Origin: Bathynomus jamesi
Taxonomy: Eukaryota > Arthropoda > Malacostraca > Isopoda > Cirolanidae
Direction: 5' to 3'
DNA: 64,000 nucleotides
Assembly: GCA_023014485.1 (NCBI GenBank)
Contig: JAJOZX010000198.1
Span: 919,001 to 983,000 of the forward strand
The notes beneath the pieces are model-generated. The model was given only the letters and a program-made list of their open reading frames with translations, ran no database searches and was not told the origin of the DNA. Below are positions 10,712 through 19,943 of the stretch, piece by piece (the stretch's first letter is position 1; each line of letters starts with the position of its first letter). Both the position numbers and the translations under genes were made by a program.

Positions 10712-11340
10712 ATGGACTCTGTAGAAAAATTCAGATTCACGAGCCCATCCACATGTATTATATCTGGACCTACAGGATGTGGAAAACTGTGTTTATGCTT
10801 AAAATCATTAAAGAAAAGGGGGAGATGTTCTCGAAATTTGTGCATAAAGTTATATGGTGCTATTCGACGTATCAATCAGTGTTCAACGAGTACCAAGATG
10901 ATATTTTGTTCCACAAAGGCGTATATGACGTTAATTCGTTAAAGGGAAATGAACATACAATCATTGTAATTGACGATCTCATGTTGGAGATGGATAAAAC
11001 GTTTGCCGAGACATTTACAGTATTCTCCCACCATCTTAACATAAGCGTGTTCTTCATCAATCAGAATCTATTTTTCAAAAATAGATACATGCGCGATGTG
11101 TCGTTAAATACGCAATATCTAGTCTTATTCGCGCAACGTAGAGATGTATCACAAATTGGGGTATTAGCCAATCAAATGTTCCCGAATCAGCGTAAGGAGT
11201 TTTTGGAAGTTTATAAAGAAGCTACAAGCACGCGTTACGGATATTTGCTTTGCGACCTTCATCCGCGAAACACGTTTAGAGTGCTTCTGCGAACGAATAT
11301 ATTTCCAAACGAGCCTGAAACGGTGTATATTCCAGAATGA
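10712..11340 (+). CDS. Packaging ATPase (FtsK/HerA, A32-like) of the Polinton, one frameshift
   Basis: Expected to power genome packaging into the capsid. MDSVEKFRF leads into the P-loop GPTGCGK. The Walker B strand is IIVIDDLM (near 10970), and a later FFINQNLFF string fits the sensor region. The C-terminal part (LFAQRRDVSQIGVLANQMFP, then PRNTFRVLLRTNIFP) is typical of Polinton and adenovirus-like ATPases. The frame shifts exactly at the last P-loop residue: a run of four A at 10783-10786 where five would keep K followed by T, after which the second frame stays open to 11340. At about 209 codons it is near the usual family length. It is the first gene of the plus-strand block. Confidence 0.9.
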
Positions 11341-11659
11341 CAAAGAGACTAAAGAAATACCGTGAATTAATAAAAATCTATCATCGACTGCCCCGGGCAA
11401 TGCAGCAGATGTTTATTAAAAATATCGATGCCGACTTTTTAAAATGCTCTGTGAAATCTGTCTTAACGTTATAAATTGCAATGTATCAATGAAAACCCAT
11501 CAGAAGGCTCGCCTACGCCGCTACAAGAACATAATACGTGCACTCGCTCGTAAAAGCCAAACTGTAGCGAAGAAAAAACGAATTATTGTACAAACAGGAG
11601 GGTCATTTCTCCCCATCTTATTTTCAGTTTTGGGTCCTTTACTGACTAGATTAATATAA
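11337..11659 (+). CDS. Small basic/hydrophobic Polinton protein, one frameshift
   Basis: ATG (MTKRLKKYRELIKIYHRLP) overlaps the ATPase stop as ATGA. A shift in the T/A run at about 11435-11443 moves reading into the frame beginning LCEICLNVI, which continues through a basic QKARLRRYKNIIRALARK segment and ends in a short hydrophobic tail (GGSFLPILFSVLGPLLTRLI). This layout of Cys-rich helix, basic stretch and GG-F-LP tail recurs in Polintons, usually beside the ATPase. The tail may interact with membrane or capsid, but that role is inference. About 107 codons. Confidence 0.65.
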
Positions 11660-12391
11660 TGAAGAAAGTGGTAGTGATTCCCCACGAGGTGTACGCCTCA
11701 CTGCAAAGGAATCCAGACACGTATCTAGATCCCCGTAAAAGCAGACTTAAAAGAATGGAAAGCGAATTGTTAGCCCTATTAAACAGTGAAAAAACACCTG
11801 ATGAGAAAAGAATCTTATACCAAGAAGCTCTGCAGAAATTTCTTCACGAGTACGAAAATTATAAGAGCCCTACAGAGATTCCTGTGGTTATTAGGCACAG
11901 CACGGGGGACGATGGCGACATAGGATCTGTACCCGACGACACAGCTGACCAACCAAAAAGATTAGCCACACAACATATCGAACATGTATTAAAAATACCC
12001 TCCCACTTACATTGAGGAGTAAAGGCTTAAGTTTTATAATCTATTGAATGAGGATCCCGCCATACAATGGACCGATACAGGGGAGATCATTGTGGAAGGA
12101 TCAAAGGTACAGGGATCGAATATCGTAGACATTGTCCATGATCTGGTGAGAAAGTGGGATAGGCCATCACCATCAGGATGGAAGCATATTAAAGCAAGAC
12201 TACAACAAATAAATGTCCCTAAAACGTTGATAGGAAATCTGAACAGGTTAAAAGACTTGGAACATGCAACGCCTGTGACACAATTGAAGGCGCCGTCACC
12301 CCCGGAGGTAACACCTTTGAAGAGGAGCAAGAAGAGGTTAAACCAACCCTACCCACGTGCCTCTAAAATACGCAAATGGCTAACGTATTAA
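11659..12391 (+). CDS. Conserved Polinton protein of unknown function, frameshifted in the middle
   Basis: The start ATG shares its A with the previous stop (TAATG). The N-terminal half (MKKVVVIPHEVYASL, then a helical ESELLALL...YQEALQKFLHEYENY region) runs to a TGA at 12013-12015. The C-terminal half is open in another frame from about 12023 and contains FYNLLNEDPAIQW, VQGSNIVDIVHDLVRK and INVPKTLIGN, then a basic tail ending RKWLTY. The two halves match one familiar Polinton protein of about 230-250 aa, so I treat them as one broken gene. It probably has a virion-related role, by position between ATPase and integrase; the actual function is unknown. Confidence 0.65.
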
Positions 12392-13154
12392 CTAAACGCT
12401 ATTATGACATTTCTACCCCATCCTCTTACGGCGGCGTAGATAGACTGTACAGAAGTGTTTACGGAGTAGGAAAAAAAGATGTTGAAAGATTTTTGAGGGA
12501 GCAGGACGCTTATACGCTTCATAAGCCTGTGAGAAAAAGGTTTAAAACAGCTAAGACAACGGCTTCCTCGATTGATTCTATTTGGCAAGCAGATTTAACA
12601 GACATGCAAAGATATTCTGTGTATAACGATGGTTACCGCTACATTCTATTCATAATAGACGTATTCTCTAGATATCTGTGGCTAGTTCCTCTGAAAAATA
12701 AATCACCTGAAACAGTTGCTAAAGCCACCAAAACGCTAATGTTAAAAGAAAACAGGGTTCCTGGCTATTTTTGTACGGATATGGGGAAGGAATTTATAGG
12801 CCGTGCTTTTCAGAACATGTTGACAGAGTTTAATATCAGCTATTACACAACCAATTCTATACATAAGGCTTCTTTAGCTGAAAGAGTTCAGCGCACCATA
12901 AAGGAACGCATGCACCGTTATTTTACACATAAAAACACATACAGATTTCTAGAGGGGAAGAAATCTCAGGAGGCTTTTACCGCGAGGAATTGCAGAAAGT
13001 TGCGTTTAATTTAGAAAAAAATGTGTTTAAAATTGAGAAAATTTTAGGAAGCAAAGGTTCAGGAAGGAGAAAAATGTACCTTGTGAAATGGCTAGGGTAC
13101 CCAGAAAGCTTCAACACCTATATAAAAGCTGATGCAGTAATGAAGCTTAAATAG
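12376..13154 (+). pseudogene. Polinton RVE (retroviral-type) integrase with chromodomain, internally deleted
   Basis: The catalytic core carries the DDE triad: D in WQADLTDM (near 12590), D in YFCTDMGKEF (near 12775), and E in KASLAERVQRTIKERM (near 12880). An N-terminal region (YYDISTPSSYGG...) precedes it. After KNTYRFLE the usual linker, a Tyr/His-rich helix and the SH3-like segment, roughly 100 residues, is missing, and the frame then changes. The alternative frame gives GFYREELQKV and a chromodomain (KIEKIL...YLVKWLGYPESFNTYI), ending TAG at 13152-13154. Deletion plus frameshift should abolish normal function. The start overlaps the preceding gene by 16 bases. Confidence 0.9.
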
Positions 13155-13162
13155 TATGCAAC

Positions 13163-14019
13163 ATGGCTCCTAACCATTTCTACGTCACACTCCCGTCCTC
13201 CTCTTCCCTGTCTGTACACCCTAACAACACACTAGCCAACTTTGTAACAGAACTCCATGGGCACATTGAATTGGGTCGTGATTCGTATGAGTGTGGGTAT
13301 GCGAAATTCAGCTGGACACCGTCTTTTTAAATATTGAACATAAAGAAACCGTTTTTACGATTCTTAGAGACATTGACGAGTGTGAAAAAGCTGGGGAAGC
13401 TATGGATGAAACTATGCGCATCGCTCGGACTAAGATTGCACGGTATTACAGTACAGAAGTAAGACTAGGGCCGGGTCAATATGGTTCGGCCGAGGATGTT
13501 GTGAGAGGCTTAAACGTAAGTTTAAGAAACTCAAACCTTACGAATGATTTAGTATATGAAATCGTAAACAACCCTACACATACACTAATCCTAAAATCAA
13601 AGACTAACAGACGTCTTAAAGAACATAGAAAGTTCAAAATTCTAACCAACGGCCGATATAGCGCAGCCTTCCAAAGAGACACATTTCACGAGACACACTA
13701 TAACTTGTCCAGATTAATATATCAATTGAAGATGGAGAAATTGGCTGAAAGGTCCCCAGACATGTGCTATATTTACAGTAATATAGTGGAGCACCAGTTT
13801 GTTGGGGATACCCAGGCACGCCTGCTGCGCATTGTCCACATCCCCAACCATAGAGGAAGGAGTTTGAGTATTACATATGACAGACCCCATTATGTGAATG
13901 TCGCAACTAATTTAATAACCAATATCACAATATATATAAGAACGATTGAGGGCGAAAACTTCCCATTCGGCAACGGGAGCTTAACAGTGAAGCTACACTT
14001 TCGACGCACTGAGTTATAA
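13163..14019 (+). CDS. Minor capsid (penton-like jelly-roll) protein of the Polinton, one frameshift
   Basis: ATG at 13163 begins MAPNHFYVTLPSSSSLSV, then NNTLANFVTEL...IELG and YAKFSWTPSF. This is the hallmark N-terminus of Polinton minor capsid proteins (F-x-VTLPS-x-S, then an I-E-L-G and a Tyr/Trp-rich strand). The first frame stops at 13328-13330; the rest is open in another frame from the same T run (13323-13327), consistent with one missing T. The C-terminal part contains the VEHQFVGDTQARLLRIV strand common in this family. About 285 codons in total. It starts 8 bases after the integrase stop. Confidence 0.87.
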
Positions 14020-14405
14020 TGGATAGAAAGCCTTTCACCGTCTATCGAGGGATGCGATACCAGCGCGGTGGTGGACTTGGATCCATTTTTTCATCCATAC
14101 TACGTACGGCTGTTCCTTTGCTGAAGAGGTGTGCCAGATACCTTGGAAGGAAAGCGCTACAATCAGGCCTTAACACTGCAGAAGACATATTGGCCGGGGA
14201 TAAACCTAAAGAAGCTCTAAAAAAACATTTAAAGCGTACACGGAACGAAATCATCAAAGATGCAAAGAGAAAAATGCGTGGTGGCGGGAAGAAGAAGAGG
14301 GCTCCCCGGAAGAAGAAGGGGTCACGTGGCATTAAACGTAAAAGGCTATCAAAAAAGAAATGCTGTAAGCGAATGAAACCTATGGTTGACCACTTTTTTG
14401 ACTGA
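14019..14405 (+). CDS. Basic core-like protein with GG-cleavage-type motif
   Basis: Intact 128-residue frame whose ATG shares its A with the minor-capsid stop (TAATG). RGGGLGSIFSSILRTAVPLL and the following KALQSGLNTAEDIL helix match the amphipathic pX/pVI-like proteins of Polintons and adintoviruses. The C-terminal half is highly Lys/Arg-rich (RKMRGGGKKKRAPRKKK, then KRKRLSKKKCCKRMK). GGG sites would suit an adenain-like protease. The likely role is DNA condensation in the virion and/or membrane interaction during entry, as for adenoviral core proteins; this is inferred from composition and position. Confidence 0.72.
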   Translation: MDRKPFTVYRGMRYQRGGGLGSIFSSILRTAVPLLKRCARYLGRKALQSGLNTAEDILAGDKPKEALKKHLKRTRNEIIKDAKRKMRGGGKKKRAPRKKKGSRGIKRKRLSKKKCCKRMKPMVDHFFD

Positions 14406-14479
14406 TATAAGCTAAGGACATTGATCTCATGAATCATAGTTTGTTTACCACTTGTCGAGAGAGGAGTCACTATTTCGCC

Positions 14480-15778
14480 ATGGCACGCTTCATCCACCCA
14501 TGTAGTTCACAATGCTGTAAATCGGAGCTGTCCTTTTTTGAGCTCCCGCCAACCCAAGTTTCTATTGAGCACAGTGACTTTATTACAATTAACCCTTTAA
14601 ACACAATTAGTTCCCCGAGTGCACCTATAGAATTCGTGATACCCAGCTCAGGTCCTTACTTTTGATCCAAGCTGTGTGCACATGTACGCTAAGCTACGTA
14701 TAGCCCATTCTGATGGAACGGTCTGCGATGACAAATATGCTGTATACCCTGAAACAAACTTTCTGCACGCCATATTCAACCAGTGTGACGTATATTTAAA
14801 TCAGACCAACATATCGGCAGGCACGGGGTACTATCATCTACAAGCCTATTTGGAAAATGTCCTCAACTTTTCCAAAGAAGCGAAGGCTACCTTTTTAAGT
14901 GCGGAGGGATATTATCAAACTAAAGATGAAAATAGTATAAACGACAAATTTAAAAATTCTAAAAAGAAAATATACGAGTGCTTTGGACGGTTGCACACAG
15001 ATTTCACTTTCCAGGAGAAGTTGCTTGTGAACGGGGTGGATATGAAAATAAAGCTCACCCGCACGAGTCCTGAGATCTGCTTAAATCTGGATGTGAATCA
15101 AGAAGAGGGTGCAAAGCCCGTTGTGGTTCACATTATGGACACATACCTCCGCGTACGGCGAGTGAAATTAAGTTCGCCAAAACAACTAGAAATTGAGAAA
15201 AATTTACTAAACGCTACAGTGAAATATCTTATTAATAGAGTGCAGATCAAACTATATACGGTTCCTGCAGGGTTGGCATCGAAGCAGATAGAAAACATTG
15301 CCCTGGGAAATCTTCCTAAAAGGATATTAATCGGCATGCAGGACCACGCTTCGGTGAATGGAAAATATAAAAAGAGTGCCTTTAAATTCGAGAATTTCGG
15401 ACTTAAAATATAACTCTATACGTTAATGGCACTGCTTTGGGTGGAACAATGGGTACGGACTATTCATCAGACGCTGTGTTACCGCTTTGTGCCAGAGTCT
15501 ATAGTAATCTGACCCATATTGCAGGTGATTGTGATGAGCTTGGTAATGGGGTAACGCAGGAAGAATTCATTGATCAATTTAACCTTTATCCGTTTGACAT
15601 TACACCTGACTTATCTGCTAGCGTAAATACCCATTTAACCCCACAGCAGAGCGGAAACATCTCAGTGCGGCTGGAATTCGCCAAGCCTATAGACGCTCCT
15701 ATTAGTGTACTAGTATATCTCGAATCGCAAGCCCTAATAGAAGTAGATAGATTTAGAAGCGTTATCACTGACTTTTAA
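14480..15778 (+). CDS. Major capsid protein (double jelly-roll) of the Polinton, two frameshifts
   Basis: The ATG at 14480 sits in GCCATGG, a strong initiation context. The N-terminus shows KSELSFFELPPTQVSIE, then NTISSPSAPIEF, the signature of Polinton hexon-like capsids. Breaks: an extra base in the T run at 14660-14663 just after SGPYF, and a missing A in the AAAA run at about 15407-15410 after FENFGLK; on either side the correct frame continues at once. Later blocks are LHAIFNQCDVYLNQT, RIHTDFTFQ-like GRLHTDFTFQEKLLV, ILIGMQDHASVNGKY, and the C-terminal FDITPDLSAS and VDRFRSVITDF. Length (about 432 codons) is typical of this family in smaller elements. All domains are represented. Confidence 0.9.
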
Positions 15779-15779
15779 A

Positions 15780-16248
15780 ATGGATGCTAATACACTTCAG
15801 AAAGTAATGGAGCGAGTCACACGTTCCAAATTTATCGGCGTGTTTGCGAAACATTGAGTTTGCCAAGTACGCGAGAATGCGGTAGTGGAACACAGACATC
15901 ATCGGTAATGAAGGGATTCACTGGATCGCTGTCTATTTTAAAAATAGACAGCGCCTGTACTCTTTTGATTCACTCGGTACTCAACCCTGGAGTGACCCTA
16001 TTATTGTAAAATTTCTCGCTCAGTTACATATTCCCGAAGTTGTGTGCACCCCATTTCGCATGCAAGGATATTTTACTAATGTTTGCGGAATGTACTGCGT
16101 CTCAATTCTCATGCATATGTCAAATGATAAAGAATTTATAAATTTTTTAAATTTATTTGACCCGTGTCACACTCGCCGAAACGATGAAATGGTATGCAGA
16201 CAGATAAAAAACCGTTTTCCAATTGTACGTACTCGTTGTATATTATAA
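15780..16248 (+). pseudogene. Adenain/Ulp1-like maturation cysteine protease, two frameshifts
   Basis: Starts two bases after the capsid stop. The N-terminus (MDANTLQKVMERV...FIGVFA) runs into a TGA at about 15855. LPSTRECG continues in a second frame and NTDIIGNEGIHWIAVYF in a third, so two small indels lie between 15845 and 15895. The rest is open to 16248. The catalytic set of the adenain/Ulp1 fold is visible: His in GIHWIAVYF, Asp in YSFDSLG, Gln in RMQGYF and Cys in NVCGMYC. It would cleave capsid and core precursors at GG sites. It is the last gene of the plus-strand block. Confidence 0.88.
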
Positions 16249-16314
16249 TGTATTTGTTCGTATATTTGTAACGATATATTCTGTAGCTGTTTATTGTACT
16301 GATTTCTTTCATTT

Positions 16315-16320
16315 AATAAA
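16315..16320 (+). terminator. Polyadenylation signal for the plus-strand block
   Basis: AATAAA lies 67 bases after the protease stop and before the convergent minus-strand gene. It is in the correct place for 3' end formation of the morphogenesis transcripts; other AATAAA strings nearby are less well placed. Confidence 0.45.
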
Positions 16321-16371
16321 TTTATGAAAATATATTGTCTTCTTATCCCAAAAAGATCGAAAAACACTTAC

Positions 16372-17347
16372 ATTATTTCGGTGTGACATTGTTGGCTGAT
16401 CAGTATATCCTCCCTATTCCGAGATTCTTCAAAAGATTGTATAACACGTGTCAAATCCTCATCGGACATTAAAGGAGTAATGCTTTTAAAACATATACAG
16501 AGTATACAGACAGATCCCCATTATGTGAAGATATCTTTGGTTCGAGGAATGAATGCCATAAAAATTTCGATTTTAGCATAATGGGGATAACCAAATAACA
16601 CTGATTGACATTTTTGGCGAGTATCTATTTGACGAGATACTACAACTCTCCATATATATATAAAAATTCTAATTATAGACACTTACATTTCTATGGTAGT
16701 CCCTTGCGTCGGGTTGTAAGGAGCGTCACTGCAAATATCTTCTACGGTTTGCGTTGAAAATAATTCGCCACGGTCAATCGCATTGAAAAGACTAATTGCG
16801 GTTAATGCTGCAGTATCACGTTCTTCATACAATTCCTGGGAGACGTACAGGTCCATGGTGGAGGATGTGTGACATTGTTGACTGTTCAGTATATCCCCCG
16901 TATTCCGAGATTCTTCAAAAGATTGTATAACACGTGTCAAATCCTCATCGGACCTTAAAGGAATAATGCTTTTAAAACATATACAGAGTATACAGACAGA
17001 TCCCCATTATGTGAAGATATCTTTGGTTCGAGGAATGAATGCCATAAAATTTCGATTTTAGCATAATGGGGTAACAAAATAACATTGATTGACATTTTTG
17101 GCGAGTATCTATTTGACGAGATACTACAACTCTCCATATATATAAAAACGAATTATAGACACTTACATTTCTATGGTAGTCCCTTGCGTCGGATTGTAAG
17201 GAGCGTCACTGCAAATATCTTCTACGGTTTGCGTTGTAAATAATTCATCACGGTCAACCGCATTAAAAAGGCTAATTGTCGTTAATGCTGCAGCGTCACT
17301 CTCTTCATAACAAGTCTGGGGTATTCATCAGAATACACCAGGTCCAT
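16372..17347 (-). CDS. Duplicated, apparently spliced small Polinton gene, unknown product
   Basis: Each of two tandem copies starts with an ATG in CCACCATGGACCTG (copy B at 17347, copy A at 16856). Each first exon reads MDL...AALTAISLFNAIDRGELF...TVEDICSDAPYNPTQGTTIE and runs into GTAAGT (17166-17161 and 16686-16681), where the in-frame stop is created by the donor itself. A pyrimidine-rich TATTCCTTTAAG acceptor at about 16954 in copy B leads in frame to SDEDLTRVIQSFEESRN...SQQCHT, which then continues into copy A exon 1. In copy A the acceptor AG is lost (AAT). A third GTAAGT lies at 16371-16366. Copy B exon 1 has a further shift near its start. The product is acidic, with no recognised domain. 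Confidence 0.5.
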
Positions 17348-17357
17348 GGTGGAGGGA
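16381..17357. repeat. Tandem duplication of 486-490 bp
   Basis: Two copies in direct orientation, 16381-16866 and 16867-17357, both starting GTGTGACATTGTTG and ending at GGTCCATGGTGGAGG. They are roughly 93-95% alike by eye, differing by substitutions and short indels. The duplication covers one coding exon, its intron and the next exon of the minus-strand gene. Confidence 0.9.
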
Positions 17358-17412
17358 ATGATTATTCACTGACGCGAAAATAGCTACTGTTACTCCAAAC
17401 TGAAAATATCCA

Positions 17413-17446
17413 CTTTTATATGCACAATCGCCAAGCTCCGCCCCAA
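17413..17446 (-). promoter_or_regulatory. Pol II promoter: GC-box-like element and TATA box
   Basis: On the minus strand, GGGGCGGAGCTTGG (about 17446-17433) is followed by CATATAAAAGTGG with TATAAAAG at 17420-17413, and then, 66 bases after the TATA box, by the Kozak-type ATG at 17347. A TCAGTTTGGAG string about 25-30 bases downstream of TATA could be the initiator. This is the clearest promoter in the element. Confidence 0.6.
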
Positions 17447-17447
17447 A

Positions 17448-17954
17448 AGACCAGATGTTCGTCGTGATTGGCTGCCGATGTAGCTGGGTGGAGCTATGAC
17501 GTGTACCAATCCGCTATAACGGGACCGGACGAGTAACATATATATATTTTCACCAATAGATTTAATGCTTTTATTCTCCTTTGAAAATTATTTGGTTATT
17601 CGTATAGAACGTTTGATACTGATTCCAAATATGGTTTCAGAATTTTTCTATCACCCATAGTTTTCGAGAAAATATTTACTCAGAATTTCCCGCATCATTA
17701 GTCACTAATGTAATCGAGAGGTTATAAAGAAATATATCCTAATTATATTTTAAAAGAACATTCGGTTTCAACGTTAAACTGTGGGTCTAAGGTGGGGTGA
17801 AAACCTTTCCAATTGCGCTAGGGGACAATTATTTGGTGTTTCATTTTGGCACTGAGTCAGGTTTCAGAATTTTCTAATGTTAAACTGTGGGTCTAAGGTG
17901 GGGTGAAAACCTTTCCAATTGCGCTAGGGAACAATTATTTGGTGTTTCTTATAA
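17448..17954. other. Non-coding spacer with a 100-bp tandem pair
   Basis: No gene seen. A unit containing AACTGTGGGTCTAAGGTGGG and CAATTGCGCTAGGG occurs twice (about 17774-17840 and 17879-17945) in direct orientation with few differences. The second copy abuts the inner edge of the right terminal repeat. Confidence 0.6.
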
Positions 17955-18091
17955 AACTTTGGTATAAAGCAATTGATCGGTACAAGGCTGAGCTCACCTA
18001 CACCGTTCACCTTGAAGAACTATTTCTTTATATAACGCGCAGTTGTCGTAACGATTTAGAAGATTATTTCAATTGCCGCTATGTTGAGTGA
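17955..18091 (+). pseudogene. 3' fragment of the 237-aa accessory gene (terminal-repeat copy)
   Basis: Reads WYKAIDRYKAELTYTVH...NCRYVE with a single Pro-to-Leu-type difference from the gene at 4660-5373. It begins where the inverted repeat begins, so it lacks the first three-quarters of the gene and has no start of its own. Confidence 0.75.
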
Positions 18092-18375
18092 GTTCACGAT
18101 TGAAAAGCTCGAGTCGGTAGAAATAAACCCTTGATTGGAAAAGCGTGTTTATAAACTTGTGTTTAATAATGTAGCTAACGATGAACTCTTTGTGCGTGCT
18201 TTTGATTGTATTCTAGACGTGTTTAAAGATGACTTACCAACCGGTTGTAAAGTGGGAACAAAAATAGTACTGAACGATATGAAAGCCCTTCATATCGAAT
18301 ACAGGTTTCCCTATACTTTAAGCGGTGAAATTTTATTATTAAGCCGCATATACTGCGTAATGCAGAGCAATAATG
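18081..18375 (+). pseudogene. Terminal-repeat copy of the 81-aa accessory gene, nonsense-mutated
   Basis: ATG at 18081 gives MLSEFTIEKLESVEINP and then TGA at 18132-18134, where the left copy has CGA. Beyond the stop the frame continues to match the left copy almost exactly (VFNNVANDELFVRAFDCI and so on). Near the 3' end a one-base difference changes the frame, so this copy continues past the left copy's stop. CpG decay is the simplest cause of the nonsense change. Confidence 0.75.
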
Positions 18376-18419
18376 ATGTAATTGTAAACTCGTACAAGCA
18401 TATCCCGTTATTTGAACAA

Positions 18420-18568
18420 AACTCTCTCTCCATAAATTTCTCTTCATTTGAAGTGAAGGGAGACTTATCAGGGATTGGGGGGGGGGAGGTCTCTCATTAT
18501 GAGTTGCTGTTCACAACGAAGTCTTTTAGTTGGAGACAACACCATAATAATGGTAAAAAGTGGTATCT
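18420..18568 (+). repeat. Tip-like segment of the right arm, first copy
   Basis: Matches 19276-19416 in direct orientation at roughly 90% (both hold TTCATTTGAAGTGAAGGGAG, a G-run, and ACAACGAA-TCTTTTAGTTGG). Its last 60 bases match 3925-3975 in inverse orientation. It ends GTGGTATCTGGCAACC. Confidence 0.8.
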
Positions 18569-19275
18569 GGCAACCGAATTGAAGCTCTTCCGAAGAACAG
18601 AATAAAATAATTATCATCATGTTTTCACAGAAAACAGTTTTTACTTTTAAACTTAAATCATTGTGATTAAATAAGCACATATACAGAGATTAGTTTAAAT
18701 AAGTTATCAATAAGAAGGAAAGAATATAACGAAAAAAATTTTAATATACGCTTTATTTACGTTTGTTATTATTTTTTTATTTAATATGCGTCATAATTAG
18801 TTGGGCATCCCTTATAAAAATTCATTTTCTGTCTAACGAATTATTTATTGGGTAACTTTGTTAATTCTGTTATATTACTAAAATATATTGAAAGCTGCCT
18901 TTACTTTTAATCAATCCGGTTGATAATTAATTTATAACTTGGTAGTTAAACTTTTAAAAGATGCTGTAAACTATAAAAGCATCCTGATCTTAAGTTAGGC
19001 ATATCAATATATTTTTAAGTCATACGTAAATCTTTCTGAAACAGTGAAATCATTGTTGAAATGCTTTATTTGATGGACCTAATCGTTAAACACTATATAC
19101 ATCTATTGTAAAACACTATAAACATCTATATATAGATGGGCTCGATTGATTAACTATATAAATATATTATGGTTTTTTATATTATAAACATATATATATT
19201 GATGGGCTCGATTGATTAAATATATAAATATATTATGGTTTTTTATATGCTTTGTGCACAGACAAGCGTATGTTT

Positions 19276-19416
19276 CATAATTTCTCTTCATTTGAAGTGA
19301 AGGGAGACTTATCAGGGATTGGGGGGAAGGTCTCTCGTTATGAGCTGCTGTTCACAACGAAATCTTTTAGTTGGAGACAACTCACCATAATAATGGTAAA
19401 AAGTGGTATCTGGTAA
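19276..19416 (+). repeat. Tip-like segment of the right arm, second copy
   Basis: Direct repeat of 18420-18568, 857 bases further out, ending GTGGTATCTGGTAACTCAG. Between the two copies is AT-rich DNA with a 65-bp-period direct repeat (GATGGGCTCGATTGATTA at about 19135 and 19200). Confidence 0.8.
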
Positions 19417-19639
19417 CTCAGTCTTCGTTAGAAAAAATACATTAATTATTAATTACAGTTTCGCGTGCGTTTAATAATTCATTTCTTACATCGAGTAGTT
19501 AAATTCTTATAATAAATAAATCTCTTAAAAGCCAAATTCATTTGTTTTAATTTAATATGCGTTTAGTTTCATTTTAAAATAATACACATTTGGCATTTTT
19601 TCCTGATTTTCATACCTCGCGTAAGATTAACCAGAGATC

Positions 19640-19644
<5 letters not shown>

Positions 19645-19736
<92 letters not shown>
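19645..19736. repeat. (TC)n followed by (TA)n microsatellite
   Basis: About 45 bases of TC then about 46 bases of TA, inside the right Polinton arm. Apparent reading frames through it (Ser-Leu and Tyr-Ile repeats) are not genes. Confidence 0.95.
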
Positions 19737-19737
<1 letters not shown>

Positions 19738-19943
19738 GGGTTTGGGGAATGACGATCGTCGAATTGTTTCATAAATTTTCAATTCCGTTCGTTTTTCCCC
19801 ACTGATATTCGAATGTTTATAAACAGAGTTTAATTGGATTCACGCCAGACCATTACTTCGGTCTTATATAATTATTTTAGGATTTATTTCTTGTAGTACT
19901 TGTGTTACCTTATTTCTATACAATAATGTCTTGAAGTGCTATT

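Noticed and set aside
14042..14497. 151-codon minus-strand frame
   Set aside because: Antisense of the Lys/Arg-rich core protein; its Phe-rich sequence is just the complement of AAG/AGA codons.
19569..19805. Frames of alternating Tyr-Ile and Ser-Leu or Arg-Glu
   Set aside because: Translations of (TA)n and (TC)n microsatellites, as also at 22322-22648, 25646-25876, 40306-40998 and 63723-63929.
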